Positions 9,819-17,529 of a stretch of 64,000 bases of DNA are shown here, piece after piece. Position numbers and translations under genes: made by a program. The notes beneath the pieces were generated by a model. The model had not been told where the DNA came from. It ran no database searches and saw only the letters and a list, made by a program, of their open reading frames with translations. Origin of the DNA: an uncultured Bacteroidota bacterium (lineage in GTDB: Bacteria; Bacteroidota; Bacteroidia; UKL13-3). The stretch is taken from the NCBI GenBank assembly GCA_903897855.1, contig CAIUDH010000100.1, forward strand, positions 1-64,000. Direction: 5' to 3'. Each line of letters begins with the position of its first letter. Within the stretch, counting starts at the first letter, position 1.

Positions 9819-10566
9819 GAAAATACTTTTCATTGCTTTGTGGTGCTTGTTGATTGCAGGTGTAGGTGTTTTGTTATTTACTATTAACCAACATAAAAGA
9901 AACGAGACTTGCGAGCGTATTGATATTGAAATAGAAAACAGTGAAAGTAACCACTTCATTGACTCCGCCATGGTGATCCAACAAATAGATGCGAATCAAA
10001 TCATTGGAAACAAAATTGCAAATATTGATGCAGGGCAGATAGAGACGTTGCTGGAGAGTAACCCTCATATAAAAAATGCAGAGGTTTATAAAGAGGTGGA
10101 TGGCACACTACATATCAAAATTTGGCAGCGAGCTGCAATGATGCGAGTTATAAACTTGGATGAAGAAAGCTATTATGTAGATGAAGAAAATAATAAAATG
10201 CCCTTAAGTAAAAACTATACAGCGCGTGTTTTGGTGTGTAATGGCAACCTGAGTGAGAAGTGTACTAAATGCGACACAATAAATTCAAATACACTTAAAA
10301 CGTGTGCCTGTATTGCACAATATGTGCATAAGAGTAGTTTCTGGAATAGCACCATTGAGCAGATTTTTGTAACATCCGATAGTGCGATAATATTAGTGAC
10401 AAAATTAGGTGACCTTAAAATAATTTTTGGGGATGCCACGGAGCTTGAAGCTAAGTTTAATCGTCTGTTTGCTTTTTATAAACAAGCATTGTCCAAAACA
10501 GGATGGGACAAATACATGAGTATAGATGTGAGTTATAAGAACCAATTGGTAGCAAAAAAAAGATGA
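9799..10566 (+). CDS. ftsQ: Cell-division protein FtsQ/DivIB
   Basis: FtsQ is a bitopic membrane protein linking cytoplasmic and periplasmic halves of the divisome. The 255-residue protein has a short basic N-terminus, one membrane segment at about residues 8-27, then a POTRA-like periplasmic part with the IDAGQIETLLESNPHIKNAE pattern seen in FtsQ. Sequence conservation in the family is weak; gene order (murC, ftsQ, ftsA, ftsZ) supports the call. The start overlaps murC-murB by 20 bases (11 if the second ATG at 9808 is used). Confidence 0.88.
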   Translation: MTLMKYKKILFIALWCLLIAGVGVLLFTINQHKRNETCERIDIEIENSESNHFIDSAMVIQQIDANQIIGNKIANIDAGQIETLLESNPHIKNAEVYKEVDGTLHIKIWQRAAMMRVINLDEESYYVDEENNKMPLSKNYTARVLVCNGNLSEKCTKCDTINSNTLKTCACIAQYVHKSSFWNSTIEQIFVTSDSAIILVTKLGDLKIIFGDATELEAKFNRLFAFYKQALSKTGWDKYMSIDVSYKNQLVAKKR

Positions 10567-10652
10567 CCGAGTAACTGATATTTGAGCTGAAGAAAAATAG
10601 ATAGTACCCTGAATTTGAATTAAGAAAATAAAATTTAAAAAGTATATCACAA

Positions 10653-12002
10653 ATGGAACAATCGAGAATAGTAGTTGGGTTAGATATTGGCACCACAAAA
10701 ATATGTGTGCTTGTAGCGCGTAAGAATGAGACTGGCAAGGTCGAAATCTTAGGCATGGGAAAAGCGGATAGTAATGGTGTGCAACGAGGGGTGGTGGTGA
10801 ACATTGCTCAAACGACAGATGCTATTGTTGAAGCCGTTAAAAAAGCAGAGGAAGATATACGAAAAAACTTAAAGAGCGAAGTCCAGATAAAAATAGCTGA
10901 AGTGTTTGTAGGTATAGCAGGACAGCATATTAAGAGTGCTCAGAGCAGATTCATCCGATTGCGAAATAACGCTGAAGATGAAATAGATGCGACGGATATT
11001 AAAGCTTTGGTGATGGACATGAAACGTGTTCCGCTAGAACCAGGCCACGAAATTATTGATGTTATTCCTCAAAGTTATTTAGTTGATAACGAACTAGCTA
11101 TTGGAACACCGGTAGGAATGTCAGGCACAAGGTTGGAAGGTAATTTCCACATCATCACCGGTCAAATAACAGCAGCAAATAACATTCGTCGATGTGTATC
11201 TAAAGCCAATTTAAGCACCAAAACATTATTTCTTGAACCTATCGCATCGGCCGCTGCTTGTTTAAGCGATGACGAATTGGCTGGGGGTGTATGCCTTGTT
11301 GATATTGGAGGCGGCACCACCGATGTGGCTATATTTTATGAACATGTAATTCGTCATACCGCCATTATTCCCATCGCAGGAAAAGTGTTGACCAATGATA
11401 TAAAAAGTGGATGCATGATTTTAGAGCGACAAGCAGAAATGTTAAAAACCGATTTCGGCAGCTGCTTGCCAAGTATGGAGAAAGACAATGACTACATCGT
11501 AATAGAAGGACTGCGAGGAAGAGGCAACAGAGAAATTTCAACAAAAAACTTAGCGAAAATAATTGAAGCACGTATGATTGAGATAATCAGCCACGTGTAT
11601 CATGAAATTAAAGCAGTAGGACTAGAAAAAAAATTAATAGGAGGCATCGTTCTTACCGGTGGTGGTTCCAATATTAAGCATTTGTCTCAGTTTGTGGAGT
11701 TTCATACTGGCTTACCCGCTCGTATTGGATTACCCAATGAGCATCTTGCAAAAAGTTTTGTTGATGTAACCAACCCAACCTATTCGACAGGCGTAGGGCT
11801 TGTTATTAAAGGCTTTGAAGAATATGAAGCAGAAGATTTGTTTACGAACAACTCAAATAAAATGGAGCATGAAGAGGTTGAAGTAAAAGAAGTGAAAACG
11901 CAGAAGGAAATACGGAATAAGGCGGGCTTATGGAAAGGGCTTGGAAGTTACCTATCCAATTTCCTGAAGGATGGGGAAGAATTTAATGACTTTGAAAAAT
12001 AA
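10653..12002 (+). CDS. ftsA: Cell-division actin homologue FtsA
   Basis: FtsA is an actin-fold ATPase that tethers FtsZ to the membrane. Motifs visible are VGLDIGTTKICVLVA (phosphate 1), VDIGGGTTDVAIF (phosphate 2) near residue 214, and the adenosine motif GGIVLTGGGSNIKHL near 333. The C-terminal tail ends in an amphipathic LWKGLGSYLSNFLKDGEEF stretch suited to membrane binding. Its 449 residues are normal for Bacteroidota. It lies between ftsQ and ftsZ with an 86-base gap upstream. Confidence 0.95.
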   Translation: MEQSRIVVGLDIGTTKICVLVARKNETGKVEILGMGKADSNGVQRGVVVNIAQTTDAIVEAVKKAEEDIRKNLKSEVQIKIAEVFVGIAGQHIKSAQSRFIRLRNNAEDEIDATDIKALVMDMKRVPLEPGHEIIDVIPQSYLVDNELAIGTPVGMSGTRLEGNFHIITGQITAANNIRRCVSKANLSTKTLFLEPIASAAACLSDDELAGGVCLVDIGGGTTDVAIFYEHVIRHTAIIPIAGKVLTNDIKSGCMILERQAEMLKTDFGSCLPSMEKDNDYIVIEGLRGRGNREISTKNLAKIIEARMIEIISHVYHEIKAVGLEKKLIGGIVLTGGGSNIKHLSQFVEFHTGLPARIGLPNEHLAKSFVDVTNPTYSTGVGLVIKGFEEYEAEDLFTNNSNKMEHEEVEVKEVKTQKEIRNKAGLWKGLGSYLSNFLKDGEEFNDFEK

Positions 12003-12028
12003 ATAATAAATATAAAAAATATACCTCT

Positions 12029-13588
12029 ATGATACAATTTGATATTCAAACAGAACAACGTAACAATATAATAAAAGTGATTGGTGTAGGCGGCGGTGGT
12101 GGCAATGCAATTAACCACATGTATCGCATGGGCATTAAAGATGTAGATTTTATAATCTGCAATACTGATGCGCAAGCATTGGATTCCAGTCCGATACCCA
12201 CTAAAATTTATCTTGGCAAAACCCTTACAGAAGGGTTGGGCGCAGGATCGAATCCGGAAATTGGCAGAAAAGCAGCGGAAGAATCACGTGAAGAAATAGA
12301 ACAGCTTCTCCATAAAAACACGAAGATGGTTTTTATCACTGCCGGCATGGGTGGAGGTACCGGTACTGGTGCAGCTCCTGTCATCGCTCGTATTGCCAAA
12401 GACCTAGGAATTCTCACAATTGGAATCATCACTACTCCTTTCATGCGTGAAGGCCGAAGAAAACGCAATCTTGCTGAGCAAGGAATAAAAGAATTACGCG
12501 AAAATACAGACAGCGTTATTTTGGTTAATAATGACAAACTGCCACTTTTGTTTGGCAACCTCTCAATGAATGCTGCTTTTGCAAAAGCAGATGACGTGCT
12601 ATGCACTGCTGCTAAAGGCATCTCTGAGCTTATTACCATCACAGGTCGTATGAACGTGGACTTTGCGGATGTGCGTAATGCGATGACGGATAGCGGTTCG
12701 GCCTTAATGGGTATTGGAGAAGCCAATGGCCAGAATAGGGCTATTGAAGCCATCAACGCGGCACTTGAATCGCCGTTGTTAAACGATGCTAATGTAAATG
12801 GAGCTGAACACGTGCTTGCCAATATCACCTATGGCCGTCGTGAATTTATGATGGACGAATTCGATCAGATTATGGAATACATCGAAGATGCGGTGGGGGA
12901 AAATGCCAATATCAAAATCGGAGATTGTTATGATGAGAGCCTTGAAGACCAACTCCGTGTTACCTTAATTGTAACTGGTTTCGAAGTGAACAATATTATT
13001 TCATCGGCCGAGAAAAATATCGTCTCTGAAATTTCAGCAAAACCTGCTGAGTTGCCGGCGAGTATTATGGTGGAGCCTGCTTCGAGTCCAATGAATCAAT
13101 CTGAAGATGTGAGGATGACCCTTGTCGAGAAAAAAGAGGAAACGCCATTGAAAAACGAGAATTTTGCATTTCAGAATTACGATCAGAATTGGAATGTTAA
13201 TACCCCTGAGAAAACAGAGCAAGAGGAAGTGAAAAAAATTACCTACTTAAACTCAAATGCCAAAATTATCGATCCTTTATCTTCATCGCCTGTTCATGAG
13301 AATCATGATATTATCCAAACCACGCTAAGCTTAGATGAGATGGAGATGCTTAAGCGCAGTGAAGACCGGACATCAAAACTTAAAGGATTTAATTTTGATT
13401 TAAACAAGCCTGTGGAGGATATGGAAGACCAGATAAATATACCTGCCTACCTTCGTTCTAATTTACAGCTCGACGAAGAAATACATTCATCAGAGCGCAT
13501 CAGTTCGAATCTCACGTTAAATACAGAGAACAACGACAAACCGTTATTTAGGACCAATAATTCGTTCTTCGATCCTGAGGTAGACTAA
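12029..13588 (+). CDS. ftsZ: Cell-division GTPase FtsZ
   Basis: FtsZ is the tubulin homologue that forms the Z-ring. It has GVGGGGGNAINHM near the N-terminus, the tubulin signature GGGTGTGAAP near residue 110, and the NxDFADVRNAM segment near 210. The globular core ends near residue 320. A 200-residue, acidic and low-complexity linker follows, so at 519 residues it is longer than the 380 or so of E. coli, as is common in Bacteroidota. It closes the dcw cluster and is followed by a strong hairpin terminator. Confidence 0.97.
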   Translation: MIQFDIQTEQRNNIIKVIGVGGGGGNAINHMYRMGIKDVDFIICNTDAQALDSSPIPTKIYLGKTLTEGLGAGSNPEIGRKAAEESREEIEQLLHKNTKMVFITAGMGGGTGTGAAPVIARIAKDLGILTIGIITTPFMREGRRKRNLAEQGIKELRENTDSVILVNNDKLPLLFGNLSMNAAFAKADDVLCTAAKGISELITITGRMNVDFADVRNAMTDSGSALMGIGEANGQNRAIEAINAALESPLLNDANVNGAEHVLANITYGRREFMMDEFDQIMEYIEDAVGENANIKIGDCYDESLEDQLRVTLIVTGFEVNNIISSAEKNIVSEISAKPAELPASIMVEPASSPMNQSEDVRMTLVEKKEETPLKNENFAFQNYDQNWNVNTPEKTEQEEVKKITYLNSNAKIIDPLSSSPVHENHDIIQTTLSLDEMEMLKRSEDRTSKLKGFNFDLNKPVEDMEDQINIPAYLRSNLQLDEEIHSSERISSNLTLNTENNDKPLFRTNNSFFDPEVD

Positions 13589-13610
13589 ATCTTATTTCAC
13601 TTTAAATATA

Positions 13611-13642
13611 AAAAGCCACCGCTTGTTAAGCGGTGGCTTTTT
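13611..13642. terminator. Bidirectional intrinsic terminator between ftsZ and the GNAT gene
   Basis: A perfect 14-bp stem (AAAAGCCACCGCTT and its complement) with a three-base loop is flanked by A and T runs on both sides. It lies 22 bases after the ftsZ stop and just beyond the stop of the convergent acetyltransferase gene, so it can end transcription from both directions. Confidence 0.9.
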
Positions 13643-13656
13643 ATATCCCCCTCTAC

Positions 13657-14196
13657 TTATCGCCATTTTATTTCTTTTGGTTCTCGGTCGCACGGGATTA
13701 AGTTTTTCTCCATAAACAATACACTATGCCAATCGGCTTGTTTATAACCTGCATTTTTAAAAACACCCACATGGGTGAAGCCAAACTTTGAATGAAAACG
13801 TACACTCTTTTCATTGGGCAAAGTGATACCTGCGAATGCATTATGAAATCCTCTGTTGGTGCACTCTTCCAGTAACTTCGTATAGAGGAGCGAAGCGACT
13901 CCTTGATTTTGAAATTCATCAAGTATATAAACTGATGTTTCAATGTCCCAATTGTAGGCTGCACGCTCCCTGAATTTCTGAGCATAGGCATACCCAATTA
14001 CTTTTTTTTGAAATTCACAAACAAAAAATGGATAGCAGTTGACTATTCCTTCGATGCGACGCGAAAACTCCTCAAGCGTGGGCACAGTGTATTCAAAAGT
14101 AACAGCTGTGTTTAACACATACGGTTGGTAAATATCCAACACCGCCTGCGAATCAAGGATGGTAACATTGCGAAGTATCATCTTGGAGATATTCAT
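13657..14196 (-). CDS. GNAT N-acetyltransferase, phosphinothricin-acetyltransferase-like
   Basis: This 179-residue GNAT-fold protein probably transfers an acetyl group from acetyl-CoA to an amine. The pattern resembles phosphinothricin/methionine-sulfoximine acetyltransferases: the N-terminal DIYQPYVLNTAVTFEYTVP segment, the acetyl-CoA loop region DEFQNQGVASLLYTKLLE near residue 95, and the C-terminal HSKFGFTHVGVFKNAGYKQ. It is the last gene of the minus-strand polysaccharide island. A role in acylating an amino group of a surface nonulosonic acid is plausible by context only; detoxification of an amino compound is the alternative. A second ATG at 14181 would also fit. Confidence 0.78.
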   Translation of the reverse strand: MNISKMILRNVTILDSQAVLDIYQPYVLNTAVTFEYTVPTLEEFSRRIEGIVNCYPFFVCEFQKKVIGYAYAQKFRERAAYNWDIETSVYILDEFQNQGVASLLYTKLLEECTNRGFHNAFAGITLPNEKSVRFHSKFGFTHVGVFKNAGYKQADWHSVLFMEKNLIPCDREPKEIKWR

Positions 14197-14230
14197 TAAA
14201 TTGATCGAATTCTTTTAATTAGGTGAGTTT

Positions 14231-15031
14231 TTACCACGACGTCCAACCACCATCCACTGCGATAATTTGACCATTGATATAATTGCTTCCTTTGGTACAA
14301 AGAAGATAAAATGTTTCCATCATCTCCTCTACCTTTGCCATTCGTTTCATCGGAGTCAACGCAGCATATGCGTCAATAAAAACTTGAGGCTGATTGTTTT
14401 CAATTCCCCCGGGGGCTATACCATTCACATTAAACCCTCTTTCACCTAAATACACCGCCAGATACTTTGTCGCCATAGCAAGACCTGCTTTTGTAACCGG
14501 ATAACTTATTGGTTTATAAATTTCCTGACCTTGTATTTCGGCAAGACCCTTGTAGACATCTTGATTGGGGGGCACCAATCCATAGGTAGAAATGACATTT
14601 ACAATTTTACAATTCTCGCCATCAGAGGTATTAAAAATAGGGAGTAGTGATTGAATCAGAAAAATAGGGGCGGTTAAATTCAAGTTCACTTCTTTACGCC
14701 AGTCACTTAAAATGAGATCTTCAAATTTACCAACGCTAATGCTATTGTCTTCAACTTTAGGATTAAAGGCTGCATTATTTATTATTCCTTTTAAATTTTT
14801 TGTTTTACCCCTAACTGAATTTACAAGCGAGTCATATTTTTCAATTTGTGTTAAATCAAATTGAATGTAACTAATGTTTTCACTCTCAAATCCGCATTCT
14901 GCAGCGATATCGATGACCAACACATGCAATCCATGCTTAGATAAATATTGGGCCGTTGCACTTCCAAGAAGGCCTAGACCACCGGTAAGAATTATTGTTG
15001 GATTCATATTATGAGAGTGAGCCATGTCCAT
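14231..15031 (-). CDS. Short-chain dehydrogenase/reductase of the nonulosonate island (PtmA-like)
   Basis: This NAD(P)-dependent classical SDR has the cofactor loop TGGLGLLGSA at the N-terminus, IINNAA in the middle, and the catalytic pair YPVTK near residue 185, ending with INGQIIAVDGGWTSW, the usual SDR C-terminus. Substrate cannot be read from the sequence. SDRs of this kind (for example Campylobacter PtmA) occur in legionaminic-acid and flagellar glycan loci, which fits the neB-like synthase and HAD phosphatase immediately upstream. I chose the ATG at 15031, one base after the HAD stop, as in the preceding gene junction; ATG at 15007 is an equally good Rossmann start. Confidence 0.82.
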   Translation of the reverse strand: MDMAHSHNMNPTIILTGGLGLLGSATAQYLSKHGLHVLVIDIAAECGFESENISYIQFDLTQIEKYDSLVNSVRGKTKNLKGIINNAAFNPKVEDNSISVGKFEDLILSDWRKEVNLNLTAPIFLIQSLLPIFNTSDGENCKIVNVISTYGLVPPNQDVYKGLAEIQGQEIYKPISYPVTKAGLAMATKYLAVYLGERGFNVNGIAPGGIENNQPQVFIDAYAALTPMKRMAKVEEMMETFYLLCTKGSNYINGQIIAVDGGWTSW

Positions 15032-15032
15032 T

Positions 15033-15554
15033 TTATTGTGTGTCGGACTGAAGCAGATTTCCGATTTTAACACCTTTCGCTTCTAGTATCATATCAGCCA
15101 CTTCCCGCACAGCTCCCTCTCCTCCCCTGGTTTGAAGCAAGTAAATGTTCGGAATGGTTTTCACTTCGGGACGTGCGTTCGGAGGACAGGCTGCAAATCC
15201 TACATTTCGCAGGAGTTCAAGGTCGTTTAAATCATCGCCGACAAAACCAACTTCAAGGAGTGTTAATTTTTCCTTGTTGCATAATTCCTTCGCAGCCTCG
15301 AGTTTATTGCTACACCCCAAATACAGAGATTCAATTTTTAATTTTGCAGCACGTTGAGACACGATGGGCGAATTTTCGCCTGTGATAATCGCCGACTTTA
15401 CCCCTACCCTTCGTAATAAACTTATTCCCATTCCGTCATAAGTAGAAAACTTTTTCATCTCATCGCCATTTGGACTATAATACATTCCTGCATCGGTAAG
15501 TACACCATCACAATCCATGATGAGTAATTTGATATTTTTTAGTATCTTCTGCAT
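15033..15554 (-). CDS. KdsC-like HAD phosphatase (nonulosonate-9-phosphate or Kdo-8-phosphate type)
   Basis: This 173-residue protein is a C0-type HAD phosphatase. It has the nucleophile motif MDCDGVLTDAGMYY near residue 13, the TGENSP motif II, and GDDLNDLELL motif IV, with the tail RGGEGAVREVADMIL typical of KdsC and of the phosphatase domain fused to some CMP-sialate synthetases. It begins one base after the NeuB-like gene. The adjacency suggests it removes the phosphate from the 9-phosphate product of that synthase, as in the known KDN pathway of Bacteroides thetaiotaomicron. Kdo-8-phosphate is the alternative substrate. Confidence 0.85.
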   Translation of the reverse strand: MQKILKNIKLLIMDCDGVLTDAGMYYSPNGDEMKKFSTYDGMGISLLRRVGVKSAIITGENSPIVSQRAAKLKIESLYLGCSNKLEAAKELCNKEKLTLLEVGFVGDDLNDLELLRNVGFAACPPNARPEVKTIPNIYLLQTRGGEGAVREVADMILEAKGVKIGNLLQSDTQ

Positions 15555-15555
15555 A

Positions 15556-16437
15556 TTAGTTTTTTCGATACTTTAGTTTCGCACGTTGTTCATTTTCAAT
15601 CTCTAGAATTTCAGTACTCTTATAGGTAAGTGCATTAAATGTACCATTCAAATCGCGCACTAGTTTTTCCATTCCTGGTTTCTCGAGACTTGCAGCATGG
15701 TCGGTACCTTTCCAAGTGCGGTCGATGGTGAAATGTCGTTCAATCCAGCGCGCCCCTAAGGTATATGCAGCGATGTCAAGGGCAATGCCATTATGATGAC
15801 CACTAAATCCTATTTCAGAGACTCTGTTTCCAAATTTATGATATAACCTATTTATCTCCAAAAGACACGCGTCCGAATCCGGTACCGGATATCCACTTGT
15901 ACAGGAGTAAATTACGAGACGGGTAGCGGCTTGATTCGATTCTTCGAAAAATGAAATAATACTCTCTTCTTCTGCGTGGGTAGTCATGCCTAACGAAATT
16001 TGCACCTGTCCTTTATAGTCATCTCGAAGAAGTTTAAGTATCCCAAAATTGTTATTACATGCCGAAGGAACCTTAATGAACTGAGGATTCAAGGCGATGA
16101 TTTCTTGAGTCGAAGTAATATCCCAAACAGAAGTAGAATATTCTATACCGATAGATCGGCAATACTCAAGTAATGATTCGTGTTGCAGCGCACTCAACTC
16201 CAATTTTTCACGATGCTCACCATAGGTTGCCCCATAACTATTCCACGGGTTTGGATGTGGTGCAGCATATTGTTCAGGCGTTAATAACTCTTTTGGATTG
16301 CGCTTTTGAAACTTCACATAGTTACAGCCACATAACTTTGCTAAGTCAACTAATTGCAGTGCTAAGGCGTAATTGCCCATGTGATTACATCCAATTTCCG
16401 CAATCACTTTAGGTTCCTTATAATCAAATTTAAACAT
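15556..16437 (-). CDS. NeuB-family nonulosonate (sialic/KDN-type) synthase lacking SAF domain
   Basis: The enzyme should condense phosphoenolpyruvate with a hexosamine or hexose (phosphate) to make a nine-carbon 2-keto-3-deoxy acid. It opens with the NeuB motif VIAEIGCNHMGNYALA and contains KFQKRNP, EYSTSVWD, and near the end GFSGHHNGIALDIAA and IERHFTIDRTWKGTDHAAS with the metal and PEP-binding histidines. The protein is 293 residues, about 50-60 shorter than bacterial NeuB, and ends right after the TIM barrel, so the C-terminal SAF (antifreeze-like) domain is absent. SGHH replaces the usual SDHT. A 9-phosphate-type synthase is the likely class given the HAD next to it, but this is inference. 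Confidence 0.85.
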   Translation of the reverse strand: MFKFDYKEPKVIAEIGCNHMGNYALALQLVDLAKLCGCNYVKFQKRNPKELLTPEQYAAPHPNPWNSYGATYGEHREKLELSALQHESLLEYCRSIGIEYSTSVWDITSTQEIIALNPQFIKVPSACNNNFGILKLLRDDYKGQVQISLGMTTHAEEESIISFFEESNQAATRLVIYSCTSGYPVPDSDACLLEINRLYHKFGNRVSEIGFSGHHNGIALDIAAYTLGARWIERHFTIDRTWKGTDHAASLEKPGMEKLVRDLNGTFNALTYKSTEILEIENEQRAKLKYRKN

Positions 16438-16449
16438 TCGTAATAATGG

Positions 16450-17517
16450 TTATGGTTTTTTACTCAGGAAAGCTTCTTTTTGTTTCTTCAAAAAATCAGA
16501 GAAAAATTTTTGTCCGGTAACGATAATGGTTATCAAAACAAATCCAACGAGAGATACAATCGCTGAAATTAATTTCCAGTTGGAAGAAGTAGCACGTGGC
16601 AACGGATATTTTGGAGTATCAATGGCTTGCACAATAGGACTTTCATCGAGAAGAGTAAGTTTGGCCATTTCTAACTGTCTTGAGCTTTCGAGGTATGAAG
16701 ACGTAAGCATACCAATATCTTGTTTAAACTTTGCTTCATCGGCAGCACCGGCCGACTTAATTAACCGTTGATTAGAGTCTTTCCAAGCCGCAAAATCATA
16801 TTCTGCACTTCGCAGAGCAATCGACAGCGAATCGCGTTTATTCTGAAGAAAATCGACCGTCTCAACCCCCTTCACTTTTTTACGAGAAATATAAAAATCG
16901 CATAACGACTTAATCTGCTCTTCTACTACTAATTTAGCAAAGTGTTCATTCTCATTTTTAAAAGTGAATGACATCTTCCAGCTTTTGATATCAATATCAA
17001 ATGTTTCCTGCTTGGATATCATACCAACCAGAACACCAACAATACTATCTTGAAAATCGACACGAGAGGCCTCTGGATGCTTCCTGAATTTATAATCGTT
17101 CAGTATAGGATGCTCTCGCCATTTAACATCTAACCCTGTTATTCGTGCAAAATGATTCAGAATTAAATCGTCCGTATTTTGAAATGTAGTCTTCGTCAGA
17201 AGCATATTTTCAATAATTCGACGTGACCCGAGTATATAGATGATCAAATCTTTATTGCTTGTTCCACCGGCGCTGTTGACCCCTAATACACTCGAGAGGG
17301 AACTTATTCCTTTATCCGAATCATAGAGCATAAAAGTAGAAGTAGCGATATACTGAACAGGCTTTTTGTTGATTTTAAAATAGAAGAAAGAGAGACTGGC
17401 AAAAACCAGACTCAGGGAAATTATGACCCATTTTCGGTTCCACATCTGCCGAAAAACATTCTTCACCGATAAAATTATATCGTAAAGTGTTGTATCGTTT
17501 TTTTGTTCCTCAACCAT
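16450..17517 (-). CDS. Wzz/GumC-like polysaccharide chain-length or co-polymerase protein
   Basis: This inner-membrane polysaccharide co-polymerase spans the membrane at about residues 30-50 and 317-338 with a large coiled-coil-prone periplasmic domain between. A proline-containing PKYPLPRA segment stands just before the second membrane span, as in Wzz proteins. It lacks a C-terminal tyrosine kinase domain and is 355 residues long. It lies 12 bases after the SLBB/Wza-like gene, its usual partner in export. Fine substrate specificity cannot be read. Confidence 0.85.
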   Translation of the reverse strand: MVEEQKNDTTLYDIILSVKNVFRQMWNRKWVIISLSLVFASLSFFYFKINKKPVQYIATSTFMLYDSDKGISSLSSVLGVNSAGGTSNKDLIIYILGSRRIIENMLLTKTTFQNTDDLILNHFARITGLDVKWREHPILNDYKFRKHPEASRVDFQDSIVGVLVGMISKQETFDIDIKSWKMSFTFKNENEHFAKLVVEEQIKSLCDFYISRKKVKGVETVDFLQNKRDSLSIALRSAEYDFAAWKDSNQRLIKSAGAADEAKFKQDIGMLTSSYLESSRQLEMAKLTLLDESPIVQAIDTPKYPLPRATSSNWKLISAIVSLVGFVLITIIVTGQKFFSDFLKKQKEAFLSKKP

Positions 17518-17529
17518 AAATTAGAATCA

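Noticed and set aside
12208-12828. 206-residue open frame on the minus strand inside ftsZ
   Set aside because: Ser/Ala/Pro-rich shadow opposite a conserved gene, with no motif and no room for its own signals.
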